Below are positions 50,901-59,063 of a stretch of 64,000 nt of DNA, one piece after another. Numbering within the stretch: the stretch's first letter is position 1; the number at the start of each line of letters is the position of its first letter. The translations under genes and the position numbers were made by a program. This DNA is from Chloroflexota bacterium (GTDB taxonomy: Bacteria; Chloroflexota; UBA11872; UBA12225; JAJDUF01), in the NCBI GenBank assembly GCA_022826725.1, contig JAJDUF010000004.1, positions 265,334 through 329,333 on the forward strand. Direction: 5' to 3'. The notes beneath the pieces are model-generated. The model ran no database searches, had not been told where the DNA came from, and worked only from the letters and a program-made list of their open reading frames with translations.

Positions 50901-52028
50901 ATGGGTGAGGCGATCCGCAACATCGCGCGGCGCAAAGTACGGAGCGGCTTGACAATCTTCGGCATTGTTATCGGGACGTTTGCGCTGACGGTCATGGGCG
51001 GGATGACCGAGAACTTCAGTCGGCAGATTGACGGCGCTATTCAGATCGCCGGCAACACCATTGATGTCAATTCCACGAAGCAGATCAACTTGACGACCGT
51101 CCGCCGGATCGAGCGCGTGGACGGCGTGCGGGCCGTGGTCCGCAGCTTGGGCGGCCAGTTGATCGAAGACGAGGACGACCAGGAAGAGGGGATTACCTTC
51201 GGGCCGCCCCAAACCGTGTTCGGCATCGCGCCGCAATACGACACCGTCTTCTTCAAGGGGGTCCGCCTCCGAGACGGGCGCTGGCTAGAGCGTGGCGACA
51301 CCTACAAGGCGGTGCTCGGCGCCAACGTCGCCGCCGACAAGAAGGTGGGGGTCGGCGATACCATCATTTGGCTGAAGAAGAAGCTCACGGTGGTCGGCGT
51401 GATGGAGAGCACGCAGACCTTCCCCGATAACTTTGCCGTGGTGCCGTTCGAAACGGCGCGCCGGGTGCAGAGTATTCCGCTCTGGGTCGTCGGCAGCATC
51501 ACCGTCATCCCGGAGAGTCCGGAGATCACCGAAGAGGTGGCTGAGCGGATCACCAAGCAGGTGCCTAACGTTACCGCCGAATCGCCCGAGCGGCAGATCG
51601 CCGATATCCGCCAAGCCATGGCGATCTTCCAAGCCATCGTGCTCAGCGGGTCGCTGCTCGCCGCGATTGTCGGCGGGCTATCGGTCGTGAACACGATGAT
51701 TATGTCGGTGCGGGAGCGTACCCGCGAGATCGGGCTGAAGAAGGCGGTCGGGGCCGGCGAAGGCGCTATCGTCGGTGAATACCTGCTCGAAGCGGCAATG
51801 ATCGGGCTGCTCGGGGGCATTGTCGGCATTGTGCTCGGCTCCATCCTCGCCCAAGTGCTCAACGCCGCCTTTGCCGAGGCCCTCTCCGGCGCGCCGCTCT
51901 TCCTCGTCACCCCGCGCTTGGTGGCCCTCACCATGGCGTTCGCGGTGGCCATCGGTGGGGTGGCCGGCCTATATCCCGCTTGGAGCGCGTCGCGGCTCGA
52001 CCCGGTGCAGGCGCTCCGCAGCACCTAA
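50901..52028 (+). CDS. MacB-type ABC transporter permease (FtsX fold)
   Basis: A 375-residue protein from ATG 50901, with AGAGGA upstream. N-terminal helix RRKVRSGLTIFGIVIGTFALTVMGGM, a periplasmic core domain (MacB_PCD-like, FFKGVRLRDGRWLERGD, LGANVAADKKVGVGDTI), then three helices: AIVLSGSLLAAIVGGLSVVNTMIMSVRERTREIGLKKAVGAG, MIGLLGGIVGIVLGSILAQVL and LTMAFAVAIGGVAGLYPAWSASRLDPVQAL. The last motif is diagnostic of FtsX-domain permeases. It works with the ATPase at 54439 and the adaptor between them to export or extrude a substrate; the machine is of the MacAB type. Confidence 0.92.
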   Translation: MGEAIRNIARRKVRSGLTIFGIVIGTFALTVMGGMTENFSRQIDGAIQIAGNTIDVNSTKQINLTTVRRIERVDGVRAVVRSLGGQLIEDEDDQEEGITFGPPQTVFGIAPQYDTVFFKGVRLRDGRWLERGDTYKAVLGANVAADKKVGVGDTIIWLKKKLTVVGVMESTQTFPDNFAVVPFETARRVQSIPLWVVGSITVIPESPEITEEVAERITKQVPNVTAESPERQIADIRQAMAIFQAIVLSGSLLAAIVGGLSVVNTMIMSVRERTREIGLKKAVGAGEGAIVGEYLLEAAMIGLLGGIVGIVLGSILAQVLNAAFAEALSGAPLFLVTPRLVALTMAFAVAIGGVAGLYPAWSASRLDPVQALRST

Positions 52029-52075
52029 TACACGGACCAAGACTACGCTGAAGGAAGCACAGAAGGAGAACCTCT

Positions 52076-54322
52076 ATGCGTCGGATCATTATCGGGATCG
52101 CCCTGCTCGTCATCGTGAGCGTGGCGATTGGCCTGATCGGTTCCCGGCTCATCGGCGGAGAAGATATCGTCGCCGAGCCAACGCCTACCGCCGAACCGGA
52201 CCCGCTGACCACCGAAGGCATTGTGGTCGCCGCCAAGGAGGCCAAACTCAGCTTTGGCGTCGGCGGGACGGTGACGAAGGTGCCCGTCGAGCTAGGGGCG
52301 TTGGTGCAGCCGGGCACCATCCTGGCCACACTCGATGCGGGCGACGCCGAGTTGCAACTGCGCTCGGCCGAAAACGACGTGCAGGCCAGGCGCGCCGCCC
52401 TTGACCAACTCCGCACCGGCCCGCGCCCGGAGGACATTGCTTCCCTCCAGGCTTCCGTCGCGGCTGCCCGCGCCCGGCTGGCGCAGCTCGAAGCCGCGAC
52501 GGGCGCGGACGAGCAGACCGCCCGCGCCCAGCTTCAGTCCGCCCAAGCCCGCCTCGCCGCCCTCACGCAAGGGCCGGCGGCGGCGGACGTGGTCATCGCC
52601 GATGCTGCGCTGGCTACCGCTCGGGCGCGTCTCGCTGCCCTCGAAGACGACCCGACCGCCGCCGACTTGGCTGCTGCCGACGCCGCGCTCGCTACCGCCC
52701 AAGCGCGCCTCGCCGTGCTCGAAGACGGCCCTCGCGCCGAAGACCTGGCTGTCGCCGACGCCACCCTTGCCACCGCCCAAGCACGTCTCGCTGCCCTCGA
52801 AGACGGCCCACGCACCGAAGACCTACGGGTCACGGAGTCCCAAGTGCGCCAAGCGGAGATTCGCCTCGCGGCGGCGCGCCAAGCAGCGCAGGGTGGGGAC
52901 CTCATGAGCGCACAGGCCGGTCTGGAGTCGGCGCTGACCCGGTTGGAGCAGCTCCAGACCGGGCCGACGGCTAACGACATTGCCGCAGCCCAGGCTGGCG
53001 TTGATACGGCAGAGAACGCGCTGTCCCAGCTCCGCGACGGCTCGCCACGCGCCGAAGACGTGCGGGCGGCCGAGCTTGCCGTCGAGCAAGCGCTCGTTGG
53101 ACTCGACGGCGCCCGCGCCGCTCGCGATGCGACTGCCGGTATGCGCGGAGTCAGTAGCGCGCAGATCGCGGCGGCCGACGCCGACATCCCAAGGGCCGAG
53201 ATTGCCGTTCAAATCGCACAGAACAACCTGGACAAGGTGCTTAGTGGCGCCACGCCATGGGCCTTGCGCCAAGCGGAGATCGCCGTCGAGCAAGCGAAGA
53301 TCACGCTGATGCAGCTCACCGCTCCCAAGACCTACGACGTTCGGACGGCGGAGGCGGCCGTCGAGCAGGCCCGCGCCACGCTCGCCAAAGTCGGCTCGGC
53401 CCTCGAAACCGAGATCGCGCAGGCCGAGGCCGGCTTGGTGCAGGCGCAAGCCAACCTGGACCGCTTGCTGCGACCGAGCACCGCCGACCTGGAAGCCGCC
53501 CGCCAAGCCGTGGTCCAAGCCGAGTCCCAACGCCAGAAACTCCTCCAGCCGAGCGTGGCCGATCTGGAAGCCGCGCGCCAGGCCATGTACCAGGCCGAAT
53601 CCCAGCGTCAGCGGCTGCTCCAGCCGAGCGCGACCGAACTGGAAGTTGCTCGGCAGGCGGTCCGGCAGGCGGAAGCCCAACGCCAGAAGCTCTTTGCGGA
53701 CGCCTCGGACAGCGACCTCGCCACGGCGCAAGCCGCCGTGGATCAAGCGCAGGCCAGCCTCGACCGGCTGCAAGCCACCCGACCCTACGAGATCGTCGCC
53801 TCCCGACAGAGCTTGGCTCAAGCGGAGGCCCAGTTAGCGTTGCAGCAAGCACCGCCGACGGCGGCCGCGCTCGAAGAGGCGGAAGCGGCGGTGGCCCGTG
53901 CCGAAACGGCGCTCGCCAGCGCAAAACAAGCCCTGGCGAACACCACGCTCCGGGCACCGTTCGGCGGGACCGTGGCCACCATCTCCCTGCAGGAGGGCGA
54001 GCGCGTGGGCGCCGGTACGCAGGTCATCACGCTGGTTGATCTGTCGCGCCTGGTGATCGAGACGCGCGATCTGGACGAAAACGGCGTGGCGCGAGTGGCG
54101 GCCGGGCAGCCGGTCGAGGTGCTCATCTATGCGCTGGAGCACTCCTTGACGGGCAGCATTGCGCGGATTGACCCGCTCGGCAGGACCGTCTCCGGTGGCG
54201 ATACGATGTACACGGCAACGGTGGCCCTCAGCGAGGAGGTGTCGGGGCTACGTCCCGGCATGACCACCAAGGTCGACTTCACCGACGCCAACCCGCCGCC
54301 TGAACCGCAAGACGACAACTGA
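52076..54322 (+). CDS. HlyD/MacA-type membrane fusion protein with extra-long repeat-built coiled-coil hairpin
   Basis: A 748-residue protein from ATG 52076, with GAAGGAG upstream. An N-terminal anchor helix (RRIIIGIALLVIVSVAIGLIGSRL), then biotinyl-lipoyl half GIVVAAKEAKLSFGVGGTVTKVPVELGALVQPGTILATLD. A very long hairpin follows, made of Ala/Gln/Glu-rich helices with internal repeats of 26 residues (TARARLAALEDDPTAADLAA) and 25 residues (LLQPSVADLEAARQA…QAES). Then LRAPFGGTVATISLQEGERVGAGTQVI closes the lipoyl domain, and GLRPGMTTKVDF the beta barrel. Usual length is 350-450 residues. It links the inner-membrane MacB-like permease to envelope components. Middle gene of the three-gene operon. 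Confidence 0.9.
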   Translation: MRRIIIGIALLVIVSVAIGLIGSRLIGGEDIVAEPTPTAEPDPLTTEGIVVAAKEAKLSFGVGGTVTKVPVELGALVQPGTILATLDAGDAELQLRSAENDVQARRAALDQLRTGPRPEDIASLQASVAAARARLAQLEAATGADEQTARAQLQSAQARLAALTQGPAAADVVIADAALATARARLAALEDDPTAADLAAADAALATAQARLAVLEDGPRAEDLAVADATLATAQARLAALEDGPRTEDLRVTESQVRQAEIRLAAARQAAQGGDLMSAQAGLESALTRLEQLQTGPTANDIAAAQAGVDTAENALSQLRDGSPRAEDVRAAELAVEQALVGLDGARAARDATAGMRGVSSAQIAAADADIPRAEIAVQIAQNNLDKVLSGATPWALRQAEIAVEQAKITLMQLTAPKTYDVRTAEAAVEQARATLAKVGSALETEIAQAEAGLVQAQANLDRLLRPSTADLEAARQAVVQAESQRQKLLQPSVADLEAARQAMYQAESQRQRLLQPSATELEVARQAVRQAEAQRQKLFADASDSDLATAQAAVDQAQASLDRLQATRPYEIVASRQSLAQAEAQLALQQAPPTAAALEEAEAAVARAETALASAKQALANTTLRAPFGGTVATISLQEGERVGAGTQVITLVDLSRLVIETRDLDENGVARVAAGQPVEVLIYALEHSLTGSIARIDPLGRTVSGGDTMYTATVALSEEVSGLRPGMTTKVDFTDANPPPEPQDDN
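52560..52830. repeat. In-frame 78-bp tandem repeats in adaptor gene
   Basis: Three tandem units of 78 bp (26 codons) with the consensus A-R-L-A-A-L-E-D-G-P-…-D-L. DNA is conserved at the ends (CTCGCTGCCCTCGAAGACG). Confidence 0.8.
53466..53690. repeat. In-frame 75-bp tandem repeats in adaptor gene
   Basis: Three tandem units of 75 bp (25 codons), LLxPSxxDLEAARQA-xxQAESQRQK. They are independent of the 78-bp series upstream and extend the second helix of the hairpin. Confidence 0.8.
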
Positions 54323-54329
54323 GGTAGTC

Positions 54330-54382
54330 GAGGGCTGGCCCCCACCCTCGCCCGCCCCCGTTGCGACGGGGGCGGGAATATA
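54330..54382. repeat. Palindromic repeat between adaptor and ATPase genes
   Basis: GCCCCCACCCTCGCCCGCCCCCGTTGCGACGGGGGCGGGAA, a member of the C-rich palindrome family, lies in a gap of 116 bp within the operon. Confidence 0.7.
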
Positions 54383-54438
54383 CCGAATGCGCGGACATAA
54401 CCGGGAAACGCCAACGAGGCCAACCCAGGAGAGGAAGC

Positions 54439-55230
54439 ATGAGAATCCCATCGTGGCTGCGACCCAGCGCAGCACCGCCGGCCGACAACGGCGCCGAGCA
54501 CAACGCGGCCCCCGTGCCACGCAACGCCATCGTCGTGCTGCGCGATCTCCGGCGTGAGTACGAGATGGGCGGGGAGACCATTCACGCCCTGGCCGGCATG
54601 GATCTCACGATCCATCGCGGCGAGTTCATGAGCATCATGGGACGCTCGGGATCGGGGAAGTCAACGCTGCTGAACATGATCGGGTGCCTTGACCGCCCGA
54701 CGAGCGGACAGGTCATCATTGACGGCGTTGACGTGACGCAGGTACCAAAACGTCAGCTACCCCGCATCCGCCGCGAGAAGGTCGGGTTTGTCTTTCAGCA
54801 GCACAACCTCGTGCCCATCCTCACCGCCGAAGAGAATGTGTCCCTGCCGTTGCGCTACGCCAACGTGTCCAACCGGTACCGCCGCGAGCGCGCACGGGAG
54901 GCGCTGGCGGCGGTCAGCCTCGAAGACCGGCTCACCCACAAGCCGACCGAGCTATCCGGCGGTCAGCAGCAGCGTGTCGCCATTGCGCGGGCGCTCGTCA
55001 GCAATCCCGCTATCGTGCTCGCCGACGAACCGACCGGCGAACTGGATACGCAGACGGCAGCCGGGATCATCGAAGTGATGCAAAAGATGAACGAGCAACG
55101 CGGCCAGACGTTCATCATCGTCACCCACGACCCCGGCGTATCCGAGCGCACTAACCGCACCATCCACATGTCCGACGGCAAGGTGATCGAGGATTCGGCA
55201 ACCACCCCGGCAGCAACAGAGACAGCCTAG
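54439..55230 (+). CDS. LolD/MacB-type ABC transporter ATP-binding protein
   Basis: A 263-residue ATPase from ATG 54439, with GAGAGGAAGC upstream; the track starts 26 codons earlier in the repeat. Core: LRDLRREYEMGGETIHALAGMDLTIHRGEFMSIMGRSGSGKSTL (Walker A), VFQQHNLVPILTAEENVSLPL (Q-loop region), KPTELSGGQQQRVAIARALV (signature), IVLADEPTGELD (Walker B), FIIVTHDPGVSERTNRTIHMSDGKV. This matches the MacB/LolD branch that serves FtsX-type permeases. With 50901 and 52076 it forms a complete MacAB-like exporter, whose substrate cannot be told (drug, lipoprotein or peptide). Confidence 0.93.
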   Translation: MRIPSWLRPSAAPPADNGAEHNAAPVPRNAIVVLRDLRREYEMGGETIHALAGMDLTIHRGEFMSIMGRSGSGKSTLLNMIGCLDRPTSGQVIIDGVDVTQVPKRQLPRIRREKVGFVFQQHNLVPILTAEENVSLPLRYANVSNRYRRERAREALAAVSLEDRLTHKPTELSGGQQQRVAIARALVSNPAIVLADEPTGELDTQTAAGIIEVMQKMNEQRGQTFIIVTHDPGVSERTNRTIHMSDGKVIEDSATTPAATETA

Positions 55231-55255
55231 TGCATCGGTAGGCTACAATAGCTCC

Positions 55256-55525
55256 ATGCCGGTAACAGCCCACGAGCTGAAGCTGCGCTTTGGACACTAT
55301 CTGGAAGCGGTACGTCACGGCCAGACACTGTGCATCACCTGGCGCGGCCAAGCCCTTGCCGAGTTGCGACCACTGGCGCCAACCGCTGAAGAAGCATTGA
55401 CACAACTCACCACCCAGGGGCTCGCGACTCCAGGTACTGGCAAGCTCCCGCCATACACCCCGGCGGCAGCCAAACGTTCCGCGGCTGCGCTCATCCTGGC
55501 AGCGCGAGATACGGGGGTCGCTTGA
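55256..55525 (+). CDS. Phd/YefM-type antitoxin-like protein, without adjacent toxin
   Basis: An 89-residue protein from ATG 55256, 26 bp past the ATPase stop. The N-terminal fold fits Phd/YefM: MPVTAHELKLRFGHYLEAVRHGQTLCITWRGQALAELRPL. The C-terminal tail (YTPAAAKRSAAALILAARD) is the flexible part that usually neutralises a Doc, YoeB or VapC-type toxin. No toxin ORF follows in this strand within 200 bp, so it may be orphaned, or may act on another locus (VapC lies at 63388). Ribosome site not clear. Confidence 0.72.
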   Translation: MPVTAHELKLRFGHYLEAVRHGQTLCITWRGQALAELRPLAPTAEEALTQLTTQGLATPGTGKLPPYTPAAAKRSAAALILAARDTGVA

Positions 55526-55599
55526 CATAAATATCACCGTGCGCTCAGTGGCCGGCTGACTAGGGCGTGTTTGCAAAGTACCAGTTGGCAAGATAAATC

Positions 55600-55735
55600 C
55601 TCTCCCCGGTGCGTTCGCACGATGGAGAGGGGCAATGCTCGTGGCTCGCCCCCCCTATGGTCCCCCCGCTGCGGCGGGGGGACGACGTGTACCCTCCGCT
55701 GTCGCAACGGGGGAGAGTTAGGATGGGGGCTACCG
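55600..55735. repeat. Palindromic repeats downstream of orphan antitoxin
   Basis: CTCTCCCCGGTGCGTTCGCACGATGGAGAGGGG (about 55599-55632), the perfect GTCCCCCCGC-TGCG-GCGGGGGGAC palindrome (55660-55683), and CCCTCCGCTGTCGCAACGGGGGAGAG. No gene is seen between 55526 and 55736. Confidence 0.8.
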
Positions 55736-55736
55736 A

Positions 55737-56846
55737 CTAGGCCGGAGGCACTACGGAGTGGTGGCGGACGGTCAGCTTGGCGAGTTGCTCCGGGTCGGGG
55801 GTGGGCAAGCCTCCGGTAAGTGGCTCGAAGGTCAGCTGCGGCGTCAGCTCCAGCTGCGGTGTGGCCAGGTCCCGCTCGTAGAAGCGGGACGAGGGGAACA
55901 CGTCGCCAGGGTAGGTGAAGTTGGGCAGTGTCGCCAGCTCAATACAGAACGCGGCGCCGACGGCGCTCTCCAACATGCCACCAACCCACACCGGAATACC
56001 GGCCTGCTGCGCCAGGTCGTGAACGGCCAGCGAGTTCGACAGCCCGCCGGTGCGGCCCGGCTTGATATTGATATACCGGCACGCGCCCACCCGAATGGCT
56101 TGCTCCGCCGCCTTGACGCTGGTGATCGTCTCATCGAGGCAGACCGGTGTTTCGATCTGCCGGGCCAGCTCTGCGTGGTCGAGCACGTCGGCATAGTGCA
56201 GCGGTTGCTCGATGAACGCCAGCCCTAGCCCGTCAATCGCCTTGAAGAACGGCAGGTCGTCGAGCGTATAGCCGGCGTTGCAGTCTATGTGGAAGGTCAT
56301 CTTGGGGAAAGTGGCGCAGACGGTACGCAGCACGTCGAGGTCCCAGCCTTTGGCGACTTTGAGCTTGATCCGCGGAAAGCCGGCGTCTACGGCCCGCTGG
56401 ATATTGCCGAGCAGCATGTCGAGCGAGTCCTGAATGCCGAAGTCGGCGCCAGCGACCACCTCGCGCGTCTCACCACCGAGCAGACGGTGCAGCGGGGTCC
56501 CCGTCCGGGCGACTTCCAACGTCCACCAGCAGATTTCGAGCGCGGCCTTGGCGAAGCTGTTGCCCTTGAACACGTCGAGGCGCCGGTTCAGGTCGGCAGC
56601 CGTCTCGTAGTCGCGGCCGACGATATGAGGGCCGAAGACCTCCGTGACGAGGTAATAGACGGAGCCGGCGCTTTCCGGGAGGTACGTGGGGGCAAAGAAG
56701 GGCGTGGACTCGGACCAGCCCTCATGCCCACCACTGGTGGCCTTCACCAGCACGGAATGGATGTCGTAGTCCACGCCATAGGCGGTCCGCCAAGGGTAGA
56801 TGAGTGGCATTGAGACGTAGTACACGTCCAGCTTGTCAATACGCAT
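55737..56846 (-). CDS. Enolase-superfamily enzyme of the OSBS/N-succinylamino acid racemase (MLE) subgroup
   Basis: A 369-residue protein from ATG 56846. All catalytic parts of the MLE subgroup are present: KxK in IKLKVAKG, metal ligands in FHIDCNAG (Asp), AFIEQPLHY (Glu) and VCLDETITS (Asp), and the opposite lysine in YINIKPGRTGG. Those pair well with o-succinylbenzoate synthase or N-succinylamino acid racemase. No other menaquinone genes are nearby, so an amino-acid racemase role is at least as likely. It precedes nothing in its own operon but is oriented with the heparinase-like gene upstream (58989). Confidence 0.88.
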   Translation of the reverse strand: MRIDKLDVYYVSMPLIYPWRTAYGVDYDIHSVLVKATSGGHEGWSESTPFFAPTYLPESAGSVYYLVTEVFGPHIVGRDYETAADLNRRLDVFKGNSFAKAALEICWWTLEVARTGTPLHRLLGGETREVVAGADFGIQDSLDMLLGNIQRAVDAGFPRIKLKVAKGWDLDVLRTVCATFPKMTFHIDCNAGYTLDDLPFFKAIDGLGLAFIEQPLHYADVLDHAELARQIETPVCLDETITSVKAAEQAIRVGACRYINIKPGRTGGLSNSLAVHDLAQQAGIPVWVGGMLESAVGAAFCIELATLPNFTYPGDVFPSSRFYERDLATPQLELTPQLTFEPLTGGLPTPDPEQLAKLTVRHHSVVPPA

Positions 56847-56889
56847 GGAGCGCTCCTTTGGCGGGCTATCAGCTATCAGCTATTAGCCG

Positions 56890-58989
56890 TCAGCGATCAG
56901 CCAGCGGCGGTCGGTGAACGGGCCACGAGGCATCGGCCTCGACGGGATAGGTGAAGACATGGTCGGCCGGAGGTAGCTCCGCGAGCCGCGTCTCCGCATC
57001 GGCCGCCAGCAGCCACAGGTCGCGGGCACCACCGCGCTCCACCAGGCACGCCAGCGGCGGCGCGTGCGGGTCTTCCGCCGCGAACCACGTCACGCCCTCG
57101 ACGATGGGCTGCGAACGGTAGGGATTAAAGAGGGCCGCGAAGCAGGTGCGCTGGGCGCTGCGCCGGCGGATGACCACGGGCATGGTTTCCGACGCCGGAT
57201 TGTCCGGACCGTGCGCGGTGATGACCTGGGTTGGCGGCCCGCCGCTGAAATGCATCCGCACCCCGGCACCGTCCCCGGCAAAGGTCAGCGTGGCGGCAGC
57301 GGTGCCGGACCATTGCGACATATCGGTGAGGTGGGCATACCCCTCGGGTGCCTCCGCACCCGGCGCCAAGGGCTGGCTGTCGAGCGAACCGGTCAACACG
57401 CCGCGATTGTGATGCACCCAGTCAATCTCTCCCGCCTCCTCCCGCTCCACGAGGAAGAGATCGAGAAAGTAGCCTTGCCCGACCAGGAATACGCGACGTA
57501 TCCGAGCGTCGCCATAGAGACCAGGCTCACCCCACGCGACGGTGGCATCGGCAATGCCGAAAGGCCCGTCCTCCGGGGCACGGAAGCACCGCAGCTCACC
57601 GCGGCCCGGCGGCTGGGCGGTCTGATCCAGCAGCACCGTGTTATGGCTCAGGGTATGCCGATACCAGGTGTCGTTGAGGCCGATCCCGTAGCCGGGTGTG
57701 CCCAGATCGGGGGATAACCGCTGGTCATCGAGCGCGAGCATCATAGTGAGCTTGTCGGGATGCCCATGCGTGCCGCCGTGCCGCCCGTACTTTAGGAGGA
57801 GGTAGGGCTGCTCGTCCTCGTGGGAGCCCCAATGACGCAGCACCGCGTAGCCCGAGGGCGGCAGGTGGACACTCGCCGGCACGGGCATATCGTCGTCCGG
57901 CAGCGGGTCGAGACCGTAGAGCAGGGACTCGACCGTATCGCGCGGCCGCTCACGGTAGGTGCGCTGGAGCACGGCCCGGTATGCCGGATCGTCGTACCAG
58001 GCAGCGGCGACTTCGTAGAAGCCGGCCGACGACGGAATCCCGTGACCGCACTCGTCAAGCAGGCTGCTGTGGTACCAGCAATCGTTGCTCGCCGGCAGCG
58101 TCAGGTCGGGATAAGCCCACCGGAACGGAGCCGACAGCATCGCGCGGATCTGCGGGACCGGCCGCAGATCGGTCTCGGTGCCTTCACTCGCCCGTGCGTG
58201 CCAGAGGAGGGGCGCCAGCGAATAGAAGTGGTAACTCGCCGAGCCTTCATACCACGCACCATCGGCCAGGATGCCCTGTGCCACCTGCTGATGGAACCCG
58301 ACCGGACCGGACAGCGCCCATTCGGTCAAGTCTGCGCGGTCGGTCACGAGACCGATAGTGCCAATGGCCGCATTCAGCCAATTCTCGATGTTGTGAATCC
58401 GGTTCAGCCGGTTGACGCGCAGGTGCTCCGCTGCGGGAATGAGCAACTGCTCCCGGATGGTGGCGAGGTCGGCGGCCGGGAGCGTCTCGCGCAAGAACCA
58501 GGTGGCCCAGGCCAGAGGAATGATCCAGACGCTCTCGTCTAGGGCACTGAACGTGACCTTGCCCTTCACCGCTCGGCCGTTCTCGTGCTCGAAGTCGGCA
58601 TACCGCTCAGCGTACCCGAGCAGAATATCCCGCGCCTTGTCACGGTGCTCGGCGGCGCCCGCAATTTGCCAGAGCAGGGCGAGTCGAAACGCCGCCTCGG
58701 TCAGGTCGTGGTTGAGCGACCAGTGCCACGCCGCGTCATACGGATCACCGGAGAACCATGCGCCGTCCACCGGGCAACGATGGCGATGAGGACTGGTGGG
58801 ATCGTATTCGAGCTGGACCGCATGATCCGGACAGAAGAACTCGTGGTAGTAACCAGCCGGGCGCTCCGGCAAGTACAGGGGCCGCTCGAATGTCCAGGCT
58901 ACGTCGGCGTGCAGCCGCCGCATGGCCGCGGCAAAGGCCGGCACCGTAGCCCGCGTGCGGATCAGATCGAGTTGTTGCGTACTAAGCAT
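56890..58989 (-). CDS. Heparinase II/III-like polysaccharide lyase
   Basis: A 699-residue protein from ATG 58989. An alpha/alpha toroid N-domain (WAWHWSLNHDLTEAAFRLALLWQ, IHNIENWLNAAIGTIGLVTDRADL, GILADGAWYEGSASYHFYSL with likely catalytic Tyr) is followed by a beta-sandwich (LLKYGRHGGTHGHPDKLTMMLAL with the metal His). This is the plan of PL12/PL15/PL17/PL21-like lyases that cleave uronate polymers such as heparinoids or alginate by beta-elimination. No signal peptide was seen, so oligosaccharides may be the substrate. Sulfatases and a sugar-acid dehydratase elsewhere in the window fit use of sulfated uronate glycans. Confidence 0.87.
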   Translation of the reverse strand: MLSTQQLDLIRTRATVPAFAAAMRRLHADVAWTFERPLYLPERPAGYYHEFFCPDHAVQLEYDPTSPHRHRCPVDGAWFSGDPYDAAWHWSLNHDLTEAAFRLALLWQIAGAAEHRDKARDILLGYAERYADFEHENGRAVKGKVTFSALDESVWIIPLAWATWFLRETLPAADLATIREQLLIPAAEHLRVNRLNRIHNIENWLNAAIGTIGLVTDRADLTEWALSGPVGFHQQVAQGILADGAWYEGSASYHFYSLAPLLWHARASEGTETDLRPVPQIRAMLSAPFRWAYPDLTLPASNDCWYHSSLLDECGHGIPSSAGFYEVAAAWYDDPAYRAVLQRTYRERPRDTVESLLYGLDPLPDDDMPVPASVHLPPSGYAVLRHWGSHEDEQPYLLLKYGRHGGTHGHPDKLTMMLALDDQRLSPDLGTPGYGIGLNDTWYRHTLSHNTVLLDQTAQPPGRGELRCFRAPEDGPFGIADATVAWGEPGLYGDARIRRVFLVGQGYFLDLFLVEREEAGEIDWVHHNRGVLTGSLDSQPLAPGAEAPEGYAHLTDMSQWSGTAAATLTFAGDGAGVRMHFSGGPPTQVITAHGPDNPASETMPVVIRRRSAQRTCFAALFNPYRSQPIVEGVTWFAAEDPHAPPLACLVERGGARDLWLLAADAETRLAELPPADHVFTYPVEADASWPVHRPPLADR

Positions 58990-59063
58990 CGTGTGTAACC
59001 CTCAAGTAGGAGAGTGTGGAGCAGAATCGAGCGAGCACATCATACCAGGCTGCCCCCGGCACC

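Noticed and set aside
52823-53821. 332-residue minus-strand ORF
   Set aside because: Shadow of the repeat-rich adaptor; the repeats alone make it look periodic.
55560-55590. CTAGGGCGTGTTTGCAAAG as an insertion-sequence end
   Set aside because: It resembles the IS5-type end at 63865, but there is no transposase, partner repeat or target duplication around it; it may be a decayed relic.
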